From Crotalaria pallida (taxonomy: Eukaryota; Streptophyta; Magnoliopsida; Fabales; Fabaceae), in NCBI GenBank assembly GCA_037953625.1, contig CM075649.1:106521290-106585289 (forward strand): 64,000 nucleotides of DNA. Direction: 5' to 3'. Every line of letters begins with the position of its first letter. Position 1 is the first letter of the stretch. This document shows, one piece after another, positions 1-10,942 of this stretch. The notes beneath the pieces are model-generated. The model made no database searches. It was not told the DNA's origin and was given only the letters and a program-made list of their open reading frames with translations. The position numbers and the translations under genes are program-made.

Positions 1-580
1 AACATCTTCATACCCATTTCACTCCTTATTTGATGGCTAGTCAAATAAGTGGTGTATTTTTATATTGGATACTGGATTCCTTCTATTTGTATTTTGACCG
101 AAATGCCGGCTTCATGGTATTAACAACTTATGTTTTAAACCAAAGTGTCGAATTCGTGATGCCTATATGAGGCATCTCTTTGTCTCCGAAAAGATAAACT
201 GACAACGTTGGATTTCCGATGCTGGATTCATGATGCTGGAATGAGACACTCTGATTCATAATTCAAGATGTTTTTATATTTGAAATAGTAGACCGAACTC
301 ATGGGGTCTTTGAATGAAGGAAACTGGTTTGAACAGACCAGCTCATGGGGGTATCACACTTAATCCGGTTTCTCAATTAATCTTGTAACTTATGGAATTT
401 TCACAATTCTCATTAATAAAATGGAAACACAAGTGTGGAACAGTGTATAATTATCATAACTTAGACAAGGCAGTGGTCCACATGACCTTCTTTTAGAATG
501 GAAATAAACTAAAAACATGACAATGGTCTATAGGACCTTCATGGAAAATAAATAACTTAAAGAAATTTAAAAGAAGACAT
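1..580 (-). other. T1 Tat element, non-coding 3' region
   Basis: AT-rich sequence following the integrase stop codon of the minus-strand T1 element. No long frame, polypurine tract or LTR boundary (TG...CA with duplicated flank) was recognised, so the T1 3' LTR is probably outside the window to the left. I see nothing else here. Confidence 0.5.
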
Positions 581-1627
581 CTAACTGTAATAGATACGAA
601 GCTTAGCTGCATTCCACGGATTCTTGATGCCTTTACCAGTGAGTGTTTCCAAAAAGTAAGCCACTTTTCCGGTTTTCGACCTGACTCGGTACGGTCCTTC
701 CCAATTGGCTATTAACTTTCCATGCGTAGGCTCTTTGCCATGTACATCAGCTCTTCTTAGTACCACGTCTCCCTCCTTAAAGGCTCGAGACATCACATTC
801 AAATTCTATTGTTTGGCTGACTGCTGCTGGATGGTGCCCATGCGAACAGTCGCCATTTCCCTGGATTCTTGCAGAAAGTCCAAATTCTCTCTTATGAGTC
901 TCACATTCATTTCAGGATCAAAGTACCCTGACCTCATATTAGTGGATCCTACCTCCAGCGGGATCATAGCTTCACTTCGTTATGTCAGCTTGAATGGAGT
1001 TTTCTCCAGTGGTTGAGTGTGGGGTAGTTCTATAGGACCAAAGGACAGAATCTATGCAATCGACCCATTTCCCTTTGCTATCCTCCAACTTCCTCTTCAT
1101 ACCTCTTAGAATACATCTGTTGGCTGTCTCTTCTTGCCCATTATTCTGTGGGTGTTCCACAGAGGATAGACGTTGTTTTATCCCCAATCTTTGGACAAAA
1201 TCTTTGAAGGCGTCACTAGTAAATTGGGTGCCGTTGTTAGTAATTAACACAGCAGGAACTCCAAATCGTGATATTACCTGATTACTGAGGAACTTTAGGA
1301 TTTGTGTTGAGGTAGTGGTAGCGACTGCTTTAGCTTCGATCCATTTTGTAAAGTAGTCTACCGCCACAACTAGATGTGTTACTTGTCCAACAGCCTGCGG
1401 AAAAGGTCCTAACAAGTCCATTCCCTACTAAAAGAAAGGCCATGAAGCAGATGTGGAATGGAGTTCTTATGGTGGAGCAAGGTGAACGTCAGCATGTTTT
1501 TGGCAACGATCACACCTCTTAACATGATTCATGAAGTCCAGCTGAATAGTGGGCTAGTAGAATCCGACTCTCAGTATCTTCCTTGCAAGACTTCTTACTC
1601 CCAAATGATGACTGCACCATACCTCAT
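581..1627 (-). pseudogene. T1 integrase, core and C-terminal part (broken)
   Basis: Minus-strand remains of a Ty3/gypsy integrase, the enzyme that joins element cDNA to chromosomal DNA. From high to low coordinate one sees the end of the zinc-binding region (HHLG, then the CDRC pair), the catalytic core (GMDLLGPF, TNNGTQF in place of the usual TDNGTQF, and the Glu of the NNGQEETANR region), and a C-terminal part ending KLRIYYS and a TAG stop at 581-583. Breaks include a TGG-to-TAG stop at 1554-1556 and frame loss between about 803 and 971. The Asp-to-Asn change in the second catalytic motif also argues for inactivity. The left end of the T2 insertion cuts the frame at 1627, and the frame resumes at 33151. 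It resembles the Tat-lineage integrase at 14720-15952 but is clearly diverged from it. Confidence 0.85.
1623..1627. repeat. Target-site duplication of T2, left copy (ctcat)
   Basis: The five bases before the T2 LTR are ctcat. The five after its other end (33151-33155) are ttcat, a 4/5 match with one C/T difference. Joining T1 across the insertion with one copy keeps the T1 integrase frame open from the EVHE region into the HHLG zinc motif, which independently supports the boundary. Confidence 0.8.
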
Positions 1628-2205
1628 TGTCGTGTCCTTAACCAAGATCAACCTTGAAGCAATGAAAGAGCCTCAAAGAATGACCCCAATCAAGAGATTA
1701 ATATAGGACTTTTAGGATTTCTGTATATCCAGTTGGGATAAACAGGTTCTCCCTAGTCAACAACGTGTATTCTAGTGTCAACTTAGGGATGAGAAGACGT
1801 ACCTTAGACCCTATAGCATGGTGGTTCTTATAGGGGATTACCTGTATGCCGCAGGCCGTTCTGATAAGGCTTCTGGGAGGAAGAACTCAAGTAGGATTCG
1901 TAGAGGTTATGATATGATCATATCCATAAATCCTGTATGCGATAGACTTTATCCAATACTGTTTTTATCTAACCAAGAGTCGTGGGAATCTAGGAGAATC
2001 AGTTACGCTTTGATGAGACTGTAAACGATAAAGATAAGGATGAAAATCCTTTGCTCGGGGTTAATCTCGTTAGCGTGCAACCTCTCTGTATAAACCCAGT
2101 TTGCTCGGTGTAACATTCCGACCGTGTGCCCTGTTTCAATGTCTAAATGGTCGGTCAAAGGTGGCTTCGATCGGTCAGCACTCGGTCTACTACAGGTCCA
2201 CTACA
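1628..2205 (-). repeat. T2 3' LTR (578 bp)
   Basis: In element orientation it begins TGTAGTGGACC and ends GGACACGACA. It matches the LTR at 32573-33150 over its whole length, and both differ from the T3 LTRs by shared changes (for example near 1650-1700), which defines a T2 subfamily. Confidence 0.92.
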
Positions 2206-2223
2206 TAAGCCCCCCAAGCTCGG
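2206..2223 (-). promoter_or_regulatory. T2 polypurine tract
   Basis: Directly inside the 3' LTR. On the minus strand it reads gagcttggggggct followed by TA and the LTR TG. This is the expected place and composition of the plus-strand cDNA primer. Confidence 0.75.
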
Positions 2224-3063
2224 TGGGGTGATTTGAGCCCTGCCGAGTTAATGAGACTAACAAACTGTTGGCCGATCGAGTTTTGTTGATGGGAAGAGAG
2301 ATCCGATCACCCAAGTGCGTTTAACAGGGCTGTCGCTTCATTGACAGAGAAGCGACCCTTCAATTCTATTTACGCTTCCACGTGTCCTTTCCATTACCGG
2401 GAAACGAAACGTTATGATTTCAAATTTACAGAGAGCGCCACGTATTCAGTTTCAACACAAATGGGCCTTTATTGATTCGGCCCAAGTCCTTGAGATAGTG
2501 GAGGGAACTTCTAAAACGAATTTCGGGAAGCGGTTTCTCGAAGATCATTTCATTTAACAATCAAAATTAGAAATTCCAAGTTCTTCTCTCTCTCTTTCTT
2601 ACATCGTTTTTCTGGGGTTTGATCAACAAAGTCAGAGACTACCAAAGGTGTTCTTGCCACTATTTCAACCTTCTTATTTGCATTAAGTTTACTTTCATCT
2701 TTGTGGTCTTCGCATTTTCTTCAATTTCTTGGTTATTCATCATCGAACAGGTAAAGAACACTTCTTCCATGAAAGTTTTTAAGATTTTATGCATGTGGTT
2801 GTTTCTGTTATCTGCCATGGGTACTGTGTTTAGAACTTTCTTTATTGCTCATTAACACTGGCCATGCTCCCCTCTTTTCTTGATTTTGAACGAAATCTAG
2901 GGCTCGATAAAACCCCAACACTGTTCAACAATATACCCCTTTGTCTTTTGAAGTTCTTTGCCTTTCTTGTCGTTTGTTGAGCGATCGCCGTAGTGTTTCT
3001 TAGGTTTACTTTATGTTTTGCTGCACTTAATTTCCTAGGGTTTGTGCTGAAGCTGCATTAAAC
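2224..3063 (+). promoter_or_regulatory. Promoter/leader region of the antisense gene in T2
   Basis: About 840 bp between the polypurine tract and the first ATG of the antisense gene. It contains a CT-rich run at about 2580-2605 and a plausible leader intron, with donor CAG|GTAAAG at 2751 and acceptor TTCCTAG at about 3038. The same two sites can be recognised, in part mutated, in the other copies (near 9035 and 9350, and on the minus strand near 19300 and 19000). No clear TATA box was chosen. Splicing here is inferred from the motifs only. Confidence 0.4.
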
Positions 3064-5406
3064 ATGAGTGAGGATTTTGTAAACTCTGATGTACCAAGAA
3101 CACACGAAGAAGAAAACCCAGATATTTGTGTTAAACCGATAGCTATGCATTTTCCTCGGACTTTGAAAGAGTTCAGACAGGGTGTGATTCACTATAGGAT
3201 TGCCGAGAGGGTAGAACAGAAGAGGTTAAGGAGGCAACAGAGAGGTATTCGATATTTTAATTGGTTTGGGGAAATTCTGCCCAGAAAGGGTGGTGTTCCC
3301 CAACCGACCGTATTCATAAGTTTTTGATCCAAAATAATCAAGTTTTACTGCTTCTGACCCCGCGTGTGCCCCCTTTTCCTCAGGTATGAAGAGAAATTGT
3401 GTTACCAATCCTGAACTCTACCCACTTCCACCAGATGCTGCTCAGTATAATTGGGTTGACTGAGAGGTTGTGGGCACACAATCCGAGCTCTCAACGGAGG
3501 AATCCTTAGAGCAAACCAGAGCCATAATTCTGCCTTGTCCTGGTGATGATGCTGGGAATTTGTATTCCATAAGTCCCGTGGGTCCGAACGAAAGAGTCTG
3601 CACTCATATCCCTGAGGGTAGGACTGGCTTTTATTTTTACGAGGAAGTGATTACTCGCCTAGGGGTTAGAATGCCTTTTACTAACTTTGAAATAGATGTT
3701 TTGAATACACTGAGAGTTGCCCCTTCTCAACTGCACCCGAATGCTTGGGCTTTTGTTAGAGGCTTTCAACAAGTCTGCTCTGCGATGGATTGGTCTTGTA
3801 CTATTCCTATTTTTTTCTACCTGTTGGCTCCACAATGCAACGCTTTTGAAAGAGGGTCTCCAAAACGACCTTGGGTTTCTTTGAAGTCACGTAACGGATA
3901 CGCTCTTTTTACTAAGTACTCTGAGTCTTGGAAAGGGTTCAAGCCTTTCTTTTTTAAATATAACTTTGTTGGTAACGGTGTCTGCTGGTTCACATGAACT
4001 GCTGAAGAGCGACCAATCCCTCGGTTTCCTCTTCAATGGAGTGCAAGCTTTTTCAATCGGAGGATTGCATCATATGCGTCGGATTGGAAAGAGCTCGCCG
4101 AATATGAGAAGGACGTGTGCCGAGCTGTTGAAAGTTATTTAGTCATCAATGAGATGATAGAAATGAGGGATATAGTGGATATCCCTCCATTAGATGTCAA
4201 GGCTGAGCTTGGTAAACTGTTTTCTTTCTGCTATTATACTTGTGATTTATTCAGATCTAACGTGTTTCCTTTGCAGATAAAATGGCATCCCGTATGGCTG
4301 CTTTGCTCCAAGGGGGCAAGAAAAGAACAACTCCTGCAACAAGTGTAGCTTCTGGGTCTTCAAACCTGAGTACTGCCAGTTTAAGTACTTCTGCTCCTTC
4401 TGCTTCTCCGGTCGAGGTGTCTCCTCGGCCATCTTCCAATGTGGTTGCTATAGCGAGTACAGTTTCGCTGACCCCGAGCGGTCAAGTCCAAGTCTCCCCT
4501 CCCCCTCAACAACAGACTCGTCGCCGAAGGTTGGACAAAGGAAAAGAAAAAGTGTCCGAAGGGACGAATGTCAGGGCCGAGGGGACAAGTACCAAGGCTG
4601 CTACTGCTCCAACTTCTACTGCGACTCCACCAGAAGTATCAATTTGGGACCGTGATTTAGATGAAAAGTTTCCCAAGTTCATCTGTCCAGAATCTGACTA
4701 TCCTCGGTTCGGAAATCTTAGTGCCGATGAGTGGTCACACTGCAACATGACTTTGACAAAGTATTTGCTCCGAAGTGCCAATCTGACTTATTTTTTGGCC
4801 AAGCAATCGGGGGATCTGTTTACCGGCCTAAACATCGAACAAAAAGAGGCTCATGAGCTGCAGGTCGCTCAAGAAGCCAATTTGTCAGATGAGCTTGTTC
4901 GAGTGAAAAACGAACTAGAAAATCTGAGAGCTGACAAGGCCGAGCTGATCAAGGAGCGAGATTCTTTGAAGGTTTCTCAGAAAGCTGTAGAAGATAAGAA
5001 GAAGGAAGTTGAAGAGGCACTGAAGAAGGAGCTGCAGGAGAGCCGACAGAGGGTTGATGAGCTGAAATCTGAAGTGGAAAAATCTGCCGCTACTGCTCGG
5101 AAATTAAAGGAAAAAGCTCTTCTTCACAAGAAAACAGCAGCGACCAACTTTTATAATTGGAGCAATGGTGTTGATGATTCTTTCGTTTTAGCAATCAAAC
5201 AAATTCAAATTCTGAACCCTGAAACTGAGTTTAGGGTGGTCGGAGCTCATCCTTTTCATAGCGTTGAAAATGGGAAGTTGATTGACCTTGAAACCAAGGC
5301 TGAAGTCGATTTGCAAGCAGAGGATCTTCCCAATCCTCTTGTTGATCTGACTGAGGCTCCTGAATTTGATGGTAAAGATATTGTCTTATCTGATGTTGAG
5401 GAATAA
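3064..5406 (+). pseudogene. Antisense three-exon gene of T2 (Transposase_28-like plus coiled coil), nearly intact
   Basis: Coding exons are 3064-3244, 3384-4211 and 4277-5406, with introns of 139 and 65 bp (GTATTC...TCCTCAG and GTAAAC...TTTGCAG). Both joins keep the frame. Exon 1 is short and basic at its end. Exon 2 carries a globular domain with FYFYEEVITRLGVRMPF and APSQLHPNAWAFVRGF, which by eye resembles the plant 'putative gypsy type transposon' family (Pfam Transposase_28). Exon 3 starts MASRMAALLQGGKK, has a Ser/Thr/Pro-rich linker with an RRRR cluster, then a heptad-rich coiled coil (about residues 185-275 of the exon) and an acidic end. Two in-frame TGA stops at 3461-3463 and 3995-3997 are probably CGA or CGG decay products. 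The gene runs opposite to gag-pol. Its molecular role is unknown to me; nuclear or DNA-related function is only a guess. Confidence 0.75.
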
Positions 5407-6062
5407 TCTTGATAGGCTTTGTAGTCGGTTTTTATTTGTTTTTCTATTCGTATGTAAGATTCCTTTTTTGCTGCTCGTTGTGTTCGAGCGTTTTATTCAT
5501 AGTTGTTTTGAACAAGTTCCATTAACCCTTTTAGAACTGATTTTAAATTAATTTGCTGTGTATGCAAATCATATCATTGCCTGATGTATTTTCGTTGTTT
5601 TTGGTTTCGTTCGTCACGTGTCTAATAATATTTTCCGAGCGAAAATTCTTAGAAAAAACTTATCGTAATCCTCGGGCGAAGAATCACTTTATTTGTATGT
5701 ATAATTAATTGTGAGTAGAACTCGGATCGCCGACTTTAGCCGAAGCGGGACCCTCGGACCGCAAAACAAGGAAAGTAATTTCCTGAATTCGGGCGTTCTA
5801 TGAATACGTCGTTGAACTCTGTGGCTAGCCGAACCAAATGAGTCGTATGTTGTTTCACAATGTTGATAAATAAGAGAATCTCAAAGAAGAAATGGATGTA
5901 TTTTATTGATAAGAAAATACAAAGATGAAACTGCTCATTTGCTAATTTCCTAACAATTTATCTATAAACTAAGAAGGATGTTATCCTTCGTTTATTCAAC
6001 CTAAACAAATCTGAGAAATAGACTAAACTATCTATAAATAGAGGTAAAAATAAAATAAGAGC
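5407..6062. other. Convergent 3' region between antisense gene and T2 integrase
   Basis: About 650 bp where the plus-strand antisense gene and the minus-strand integrase end towards each other. It is T/A-rich, with AATAAA-like strings on both strands, and has no coding potential that I can see. Transcripts from both sides would overlap here. The same block is present in inverted orientation at 15953-16619. Confidence 0.6.
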
Positions 6063-7940
6063 TTAGCTGTAATAGGCTCTGAGCTTGGTCACGTTCCAGC
6101 TGTTATTGATTTCCGTGCCTGAGAGAATTTCCAACTTGTAAGTGCTAGTTCCAGATTTAGCCTTCACTCGGTATGGACCTTCCCATTTTGGCTTCAGCTT
6201 TCCAACTCCAGCATTTCCTCTGCTGATATCCGCTCGGTGAAGGACCAAATCACCAATTTCAAAACTTCGTGGTCGAACCTTCTTGTTGTACTCTCGCGCT
6301 TGCCGTTCCTTTACTTTTCTTTCATAAGCCGCAACATTCTTTCGAATTTCCTCAAGTAAAGTGAGTTCTTCACTGAGCATATGGTCGTTGGTTTCTGAAG
6401 GACGTTCAAGCATCCTAAAGGTGGGGATTCGCTTTTCGATTGGAATGACTGCGTCGCAGTCGTATGTCAAACGAAAAGGAGTTTCACCTGTTGAGGAATG
6501 TATGGTTGTCCTATGTGACCATAGAACGCTCGGAAGCTTATCCGCCCAAGTGCCAGCTGCATTGCCAAGTTTCTTTTTTATACCATCCAAAATGGTTCTG
6601 TTTGCGGCCTCGGCTAATCCATTGGTTTGCGGGTGTTCAATGGAACTGAAATAGTGAGTGATTCCCAGGTCGGCTGCAAACTGTTGAAAGTGAGAGGCTG
6701 CAAACTGGGACCCATTATCAGTAACTATGGCATGAGGCACTCCAAACCGAGAGATTATTTCCTTTACAAAGAAAGATTGAATTCAGGCCGTAGTGATTGT
6801 TGCTAATGGCGCCGCTTCAATCCACTTGGTAAAGTAATCAATGGCTACTACCGCAAATTTTAGCTGTCCAGGTGCAGTAGGAAATTTTCCGATGATGTCC
6901 ATTCCCCACTGATAAAAGGGCCAAGGAGCTCCGAGAGAATGTAGCTCTTCTGCAGGTCTTTGGTAAATATCGCTGTGAAACTGACATTGAACACACTTCT
7001 TAACGTGCTCCATGGCGTCTTTTTGCAGTGTAGGCCAGAAGTAACCTGCCCGGATTATTTTCCGAGCTAGGGATTTTCCGCCCATATGATGGCTGCAGAT
7101 TCCGCCGTGGATCTCCTCAAGGATTTACTCAGCTTGAGATGTATTCACGCATCTGAGCATGGGTGAATCGAAACCTCTCTTATAATGAACACCATTAAGA
7201 ACTATGTATTGAGCTGCTTTCTTAATCAATTTACGAGCCTCTGTTTGATCTTGGGGAACGAAACCGTGCTGCAATTTAAGAGCCCATCTTACAGATCCAT
7301 CCATGATTGGGATAGCGAAACTGCTAGAATGACACTTGGTTCGGGAATGGTTTCTTGTATTAATGTCTTGTTGTTTTCCGACCCCTTCGTACTTGCCAAT
7401 TTGGATAAAATATCGGCTCGGGAATTTGAATCTCTCGGGACATGGGAGTGTCAAACTCTGAAAAGTTGGAGAAAATTTGCCTTACCTCCTCAAGATACTT
7501 CTGTAAGATGGGCTCTTTTGTTGAGTATTGCCCCTTAATCTGAGAAACCCCTAATTGTGAATCGCTGAATACTGACACCCGTTCCGCTCCAAACTCATGA
7601 ACCATCTTGAGGCCTGCAAGGACTGCCTCATATTCTGCCTGATTGTTTGAGGTTTGGAATTCAAACTTGAATGAGTATTCCATGCAAAGCCCTTCGGGAT
7701 TTTCAATGATGACACCAGCTCCTGCTCCTTTCCTGTTGTTTGATCCATCTACATAGACTGCCCACAAATTCCGAGGAGTATCCGAGGGAATCTTGGTGAA
7801 TTCAGTGACAAAGTCAGCTAGAACTTGAGACTTCATCGCCTTCCTCGGTTCATAGATAATGTCAAATTCAGACAGCTCTACTGACCACAAAACCATTCTG
7901 CCAGCTAGGTCGGGCTTGTGAAGGACCTGCCTAAGAGTGA
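6063..7940 (-). pseudogene. T2 second RNase H and integrase (broken)
   Basis: Minus-strand end of pol. At 7896-7360 lies an RNase H-fold domain with VYVDGS, NNQAEYEAV and FSDSQ, the second (archaeal-like) RNase H typical of the Tat lineage. It is followed by a linker (7454-7125) and integrase: HHMGGK...CVQC zinc site near 7085-6990, first Asp in GMDIIGKF, second in VTDNGSQF, Glu in NGLAEAANR, and the C-terminal domain ending KLRAYYS. Breaks include a stop at 6783-6785 (Arg codon to TGA), a TAA at 7125-7127, and frame changes in the RNase H/linker around 7360-7454. The right end is cut by the T3 insertion at 7940. Confidence 0.88.
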
Positions 7941-8511
7941 TCCTTAACCAAGATCAACCTTGAAGCTATGGAGAAACTTCAAAGAGTGATCCCAGCAAAG
8001 AGATTTATGTAGGACTCTTAGGATTTCTGAATATCCAGTTGGGATAATCAGGTTCTCCCTAGTCAACAAAGTGTGTGCTAGTGTCAACTTAGGGATGAGA
8101 AGACGTACCTTAGCCCCTATAGCATGGTGATTCTTATAGGGGATTACCTGTGTGCAGTGGGCCGTTCTCATGAGGCTTCCGAAGAGGAGGAATTCAAGTA
8201 GGATTCGTAAGGGTTATGATAAGATAACATCCGTAAATCTTGTATGCGATAGTCTTTATCAAATGCTGTGTTTATCTAACCAAGAGTCGTGGGAATCTAG
8301 GAGAGGTAGTTAATCTTGATGAGACTGTGGATGATAGAGATAAGGATGAAAATCCTGTGCTCGGGGTTAATCTCATAAGCGTATTACATCTCTGTTAAAA
8401 CCCAGTTTGCTCGGTATAACATTCCGACCGTATGCCTAGTTCCAGTGTCTAACCGGTCGGTCCAAGGTAACTTTGGTCGGGAAATGCTTTGCCTATTGAA
8501 GGTCCACTACA
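7941..8511 (-). repeat. T3m 3' LTR (left end trimmed)
   Basis: Matches the 578-bp T3 LTRs at 19829, 21784 and 27994 but lacks the final seven bases (cacgaca in element sense). A small deletion at the T2 junction explains this. Followed by the polypurine tract. Confidence 0.9.
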
Positions 8512-9376
8512 TAAGCCCCCTAAGCTCGGTTGGGTGATTTGGGCCCTGCCGAGTTAATGAGACGAGCGAACTGTTTTCCGACCATGTTTTGTTGGAGAGA
8601 GACATCCGACCGTCTAAGTGATCCTGCCAGAGCTGTCGCTTGATTGACCCAGACGTGACCCTTCAATTCTACCTGTGCCTCCACGTGTCCTTCACTTTAC
8701 CAGGAAATGGAACGTTATGATTTCAAACCTGTTGGAAGCGCCACGTATTTAGTTTCATCATAAATGGGCTTTTTCTAATTCGACCCCGTCCTTGAGTTAG
8801 TGGAGGGAAGCTCTAAAACGAATTTCAAAGGGCGGTTTTCTCACAATTCATTCTAAACAGAACTTCAGAAACCTCTCAGATTCTCTCTTTCTTTTGTTCA
8901 TCGTTTTTCTACGATTTTGAGACGAAACCAAAGTTCTTCAAAGGAATTCTTGCTACTACTTCATTTTTCTATTGAGTGCATCTTTAACTTCGTGGCCTTC
9001 GTGTTTCTTCGGTTTCTTGGTTATTCAACAATAGTAGTTAACGAACCTCTCTTCTCTTCTCTGACTATTTTATCTTTCTTTTTTGCTGTTTAAAATACTT
9101 TGCATGCGATTGTTTCTGCCATCTGCTGTGTGTATATGCTTAGAACTTTCTTTGTTATGTATTAACACAGGCCCTGCTCCCCTTTTTCTTTGATCTTGAA
9201 ACAAATCCTAGGGTTCGACAAACACCCCATCACTGTATATGAATGAAACCCTTGGTCTTTTCAAAATCTTTGACCTTCATTATCATTTGTTGAGTGGTCG
9301 CCGTAGTGTTTCTTAGGTTTGTTTTACGTTTGGCTGCACTTAATTTCTTAGGGTTTGTACCGAAGCTGCGTTAATC
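8512..9376 (+). promoter_or_regulatory. T3m polypurine tract and leader of antisense gene
   Basis: Starts with the inverted polypurine tract (taagccccctaagctcgg, one interruption relative to T2), followed by about 850 bp homologous to the T2 leader at 2224-3063. The presumed leader-intron donor is mutated here (TAGTTAAC instead of CAGGTAAC near 9036), which could spoil its splicing. Confidence 0.5.
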
Positions 9377-10800
9377 ATGAGTGAGGATTCTGTAAACTCT
9401 GATGTTCCAAGAACACATGAAGAAGAAAACCCAAAAATTTGCAATAAACCGATATCAATGCATTTCCCTCAGACCTTGAAAGAGTTCAGACAGGGTGTGA
9501 TTCATTATAGGATTGCCGAGAGGGTAGAACAGAGGAGATTAAGGAGGCAACAGAGAGGTATCTGATATTACAGTTGGTTTGGGGAAATTCTGCCCAGAAA
9601 GGGAGGTGTTCCCCAACCGACCGTATTCATAAGTGTTTAACCAGAAATTAGTTTAACTACTTCTGACTCCGCATGTGCCCCCTTTTCCTCAGGTATGAAG
9701 AGAAAGTGTGTTAGCAATCCCGAACTCTACCCACTTCCACCAGATAGCAATCACTATGATTGGGTTGACCGAGAGGTGGTTGGCACCCAATCCGAACTTT
9801 CAACAGAGGAAACCTTAGAGCAAACCAGAGCAATAATTTTTCCTTGCCCTGGTGATGATGCTGGGAACTTATATTCCATAAGTCCGGTGGGACCAAACGA
9901 AAGAGTTTGCACTAGCATTCCTGAGGGTAACCCCGACTTTTACTTTTACGAAGAAGTGATTACTCGCCTAGGGGTTAGAATGCCTTTTACTAAGTTTGAA
10001 ATAGATATTCTGAATACTTTAAGAGTTGCCCCTTCTCAGCTGCATCCGAACGCTTGGGCTTTTGTTAGAGGCTTTCAACAAGTCTTCTCTGCCATGAATT
10101 GGTCCTGTACCGTTCCTATTTTCTTCTACCTGTTTGCTCCTCAATGCAATGCCTTTGAGAAAGGGTCACCGAAGCGGCCATGGGTTTCTCTGAAGTCGCG
10201 GAACGGATATGGTTTTTTAACTAAGTATTCTGAGTCTTGGAAAGGATTTAAGCCTTTCTTTTTTAGATACAATTTTGTTGGTAATGGTGTTTGCTGGTTC
10301 ACTCGGCCTGGCGAACAACGACCAATCCCTCGATTTCCTCTTCAGTGGAGTGTCAGCTTCTTTAATCAGAGAATTGCGTCATATGCATCGGACTGGAAAG
10401 AGTCGTCGAATATGAGAAAGATGTGTGCCGAGCTGTTGAGAGTTTTTTGAAAACCAATGGAATGATAGAAACGAAGGATATAGTGGATATCCGTTCATCA
10501 AATGTCAAGGCCGATTTTGGTAAACTGTTTTCCTTCTGCTTTTATACTTATGTTTTATCCAGATCTAATGTTACTTCGTTTTCTTTGCAGATAAGATGGC
10601 CTCTCATATGTCTGCCCTGCTTCATGGTGGCAAGAAGAGAAAAACTACTGCAACCAGTGCAGCTTCTGGATCTTCAAACCTGAGCACACCAAGTTTAAGT
10701 ACTTCTGCTCCCTCTGCTTCTCCGGTCGAGGTGTCTCCTCGGCCTTCTCCCATTGTGCATGCTGTTGCCGCCACCGTTTCGTTAGGACCGAGCGGTCAAG
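9377..10800 (+). pseudogene. Antisense gene copy in T3m, truncated in exon 3
   Basis: Exons 9377-9557, 9693-10519 and 10591-10800, with introns starting GTATCTG and GTAAAC and ending CCTCAG and TTTGCAG. The splice sites match the T2 copy. Exon 2 is open through the Transposase_28-like domain but loses one base near 10400 (Lys-Glu followed by SSN instead of LAEY), which shifts the frame. Exon 3 stops after the Ser/Pro-rich linker because the plus-strand T3p block starts at 10801. A 94-bp remnant of the missing coiled coil is found at 23739-23832. Confidence 0.8.
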
Positions 10801-10893
10801 AAATCCTAAGAGTCCTACATAAATCACTTTGGTGGGATCACTCTTTGAAGTTTCTCCATAGCTTCAAGGTTGATCTTGGTTAAGGACACGACA
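10800..10893 (+). repeat. T3p 5' LTR remnant (last 94 bp)
   Basis: Identical in layout to the end of the LTR at 21784-22361, ending GGACACGACA. It is joined directly to the antisense gene of T3m with a one- or two-base overlap (ag), so the upstream part of this LTR is lost. Confidence 0.88.
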
Positions 10894-10894
10894 T

Positions 10895-10912
10895 TGGCGC
10901 CGTCTGTGGGAA
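10895..10912 (+). promoter_or_regulatory. T3p primer-binding site
   Basis: TGGCGCCGTCTGTGGGA one base after the LTR. The first nine bases are complementary to the 3' end of plant tRNA-Asp (…ACGGCGCCA); beyond that the match fails. The same site occurs at 22363 and, in mutated form, in T3m and T2. Confidence 0.7.
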
Positions 10913-10942
10913 ACTGAAAAACATATCATTCCCACCACCACT

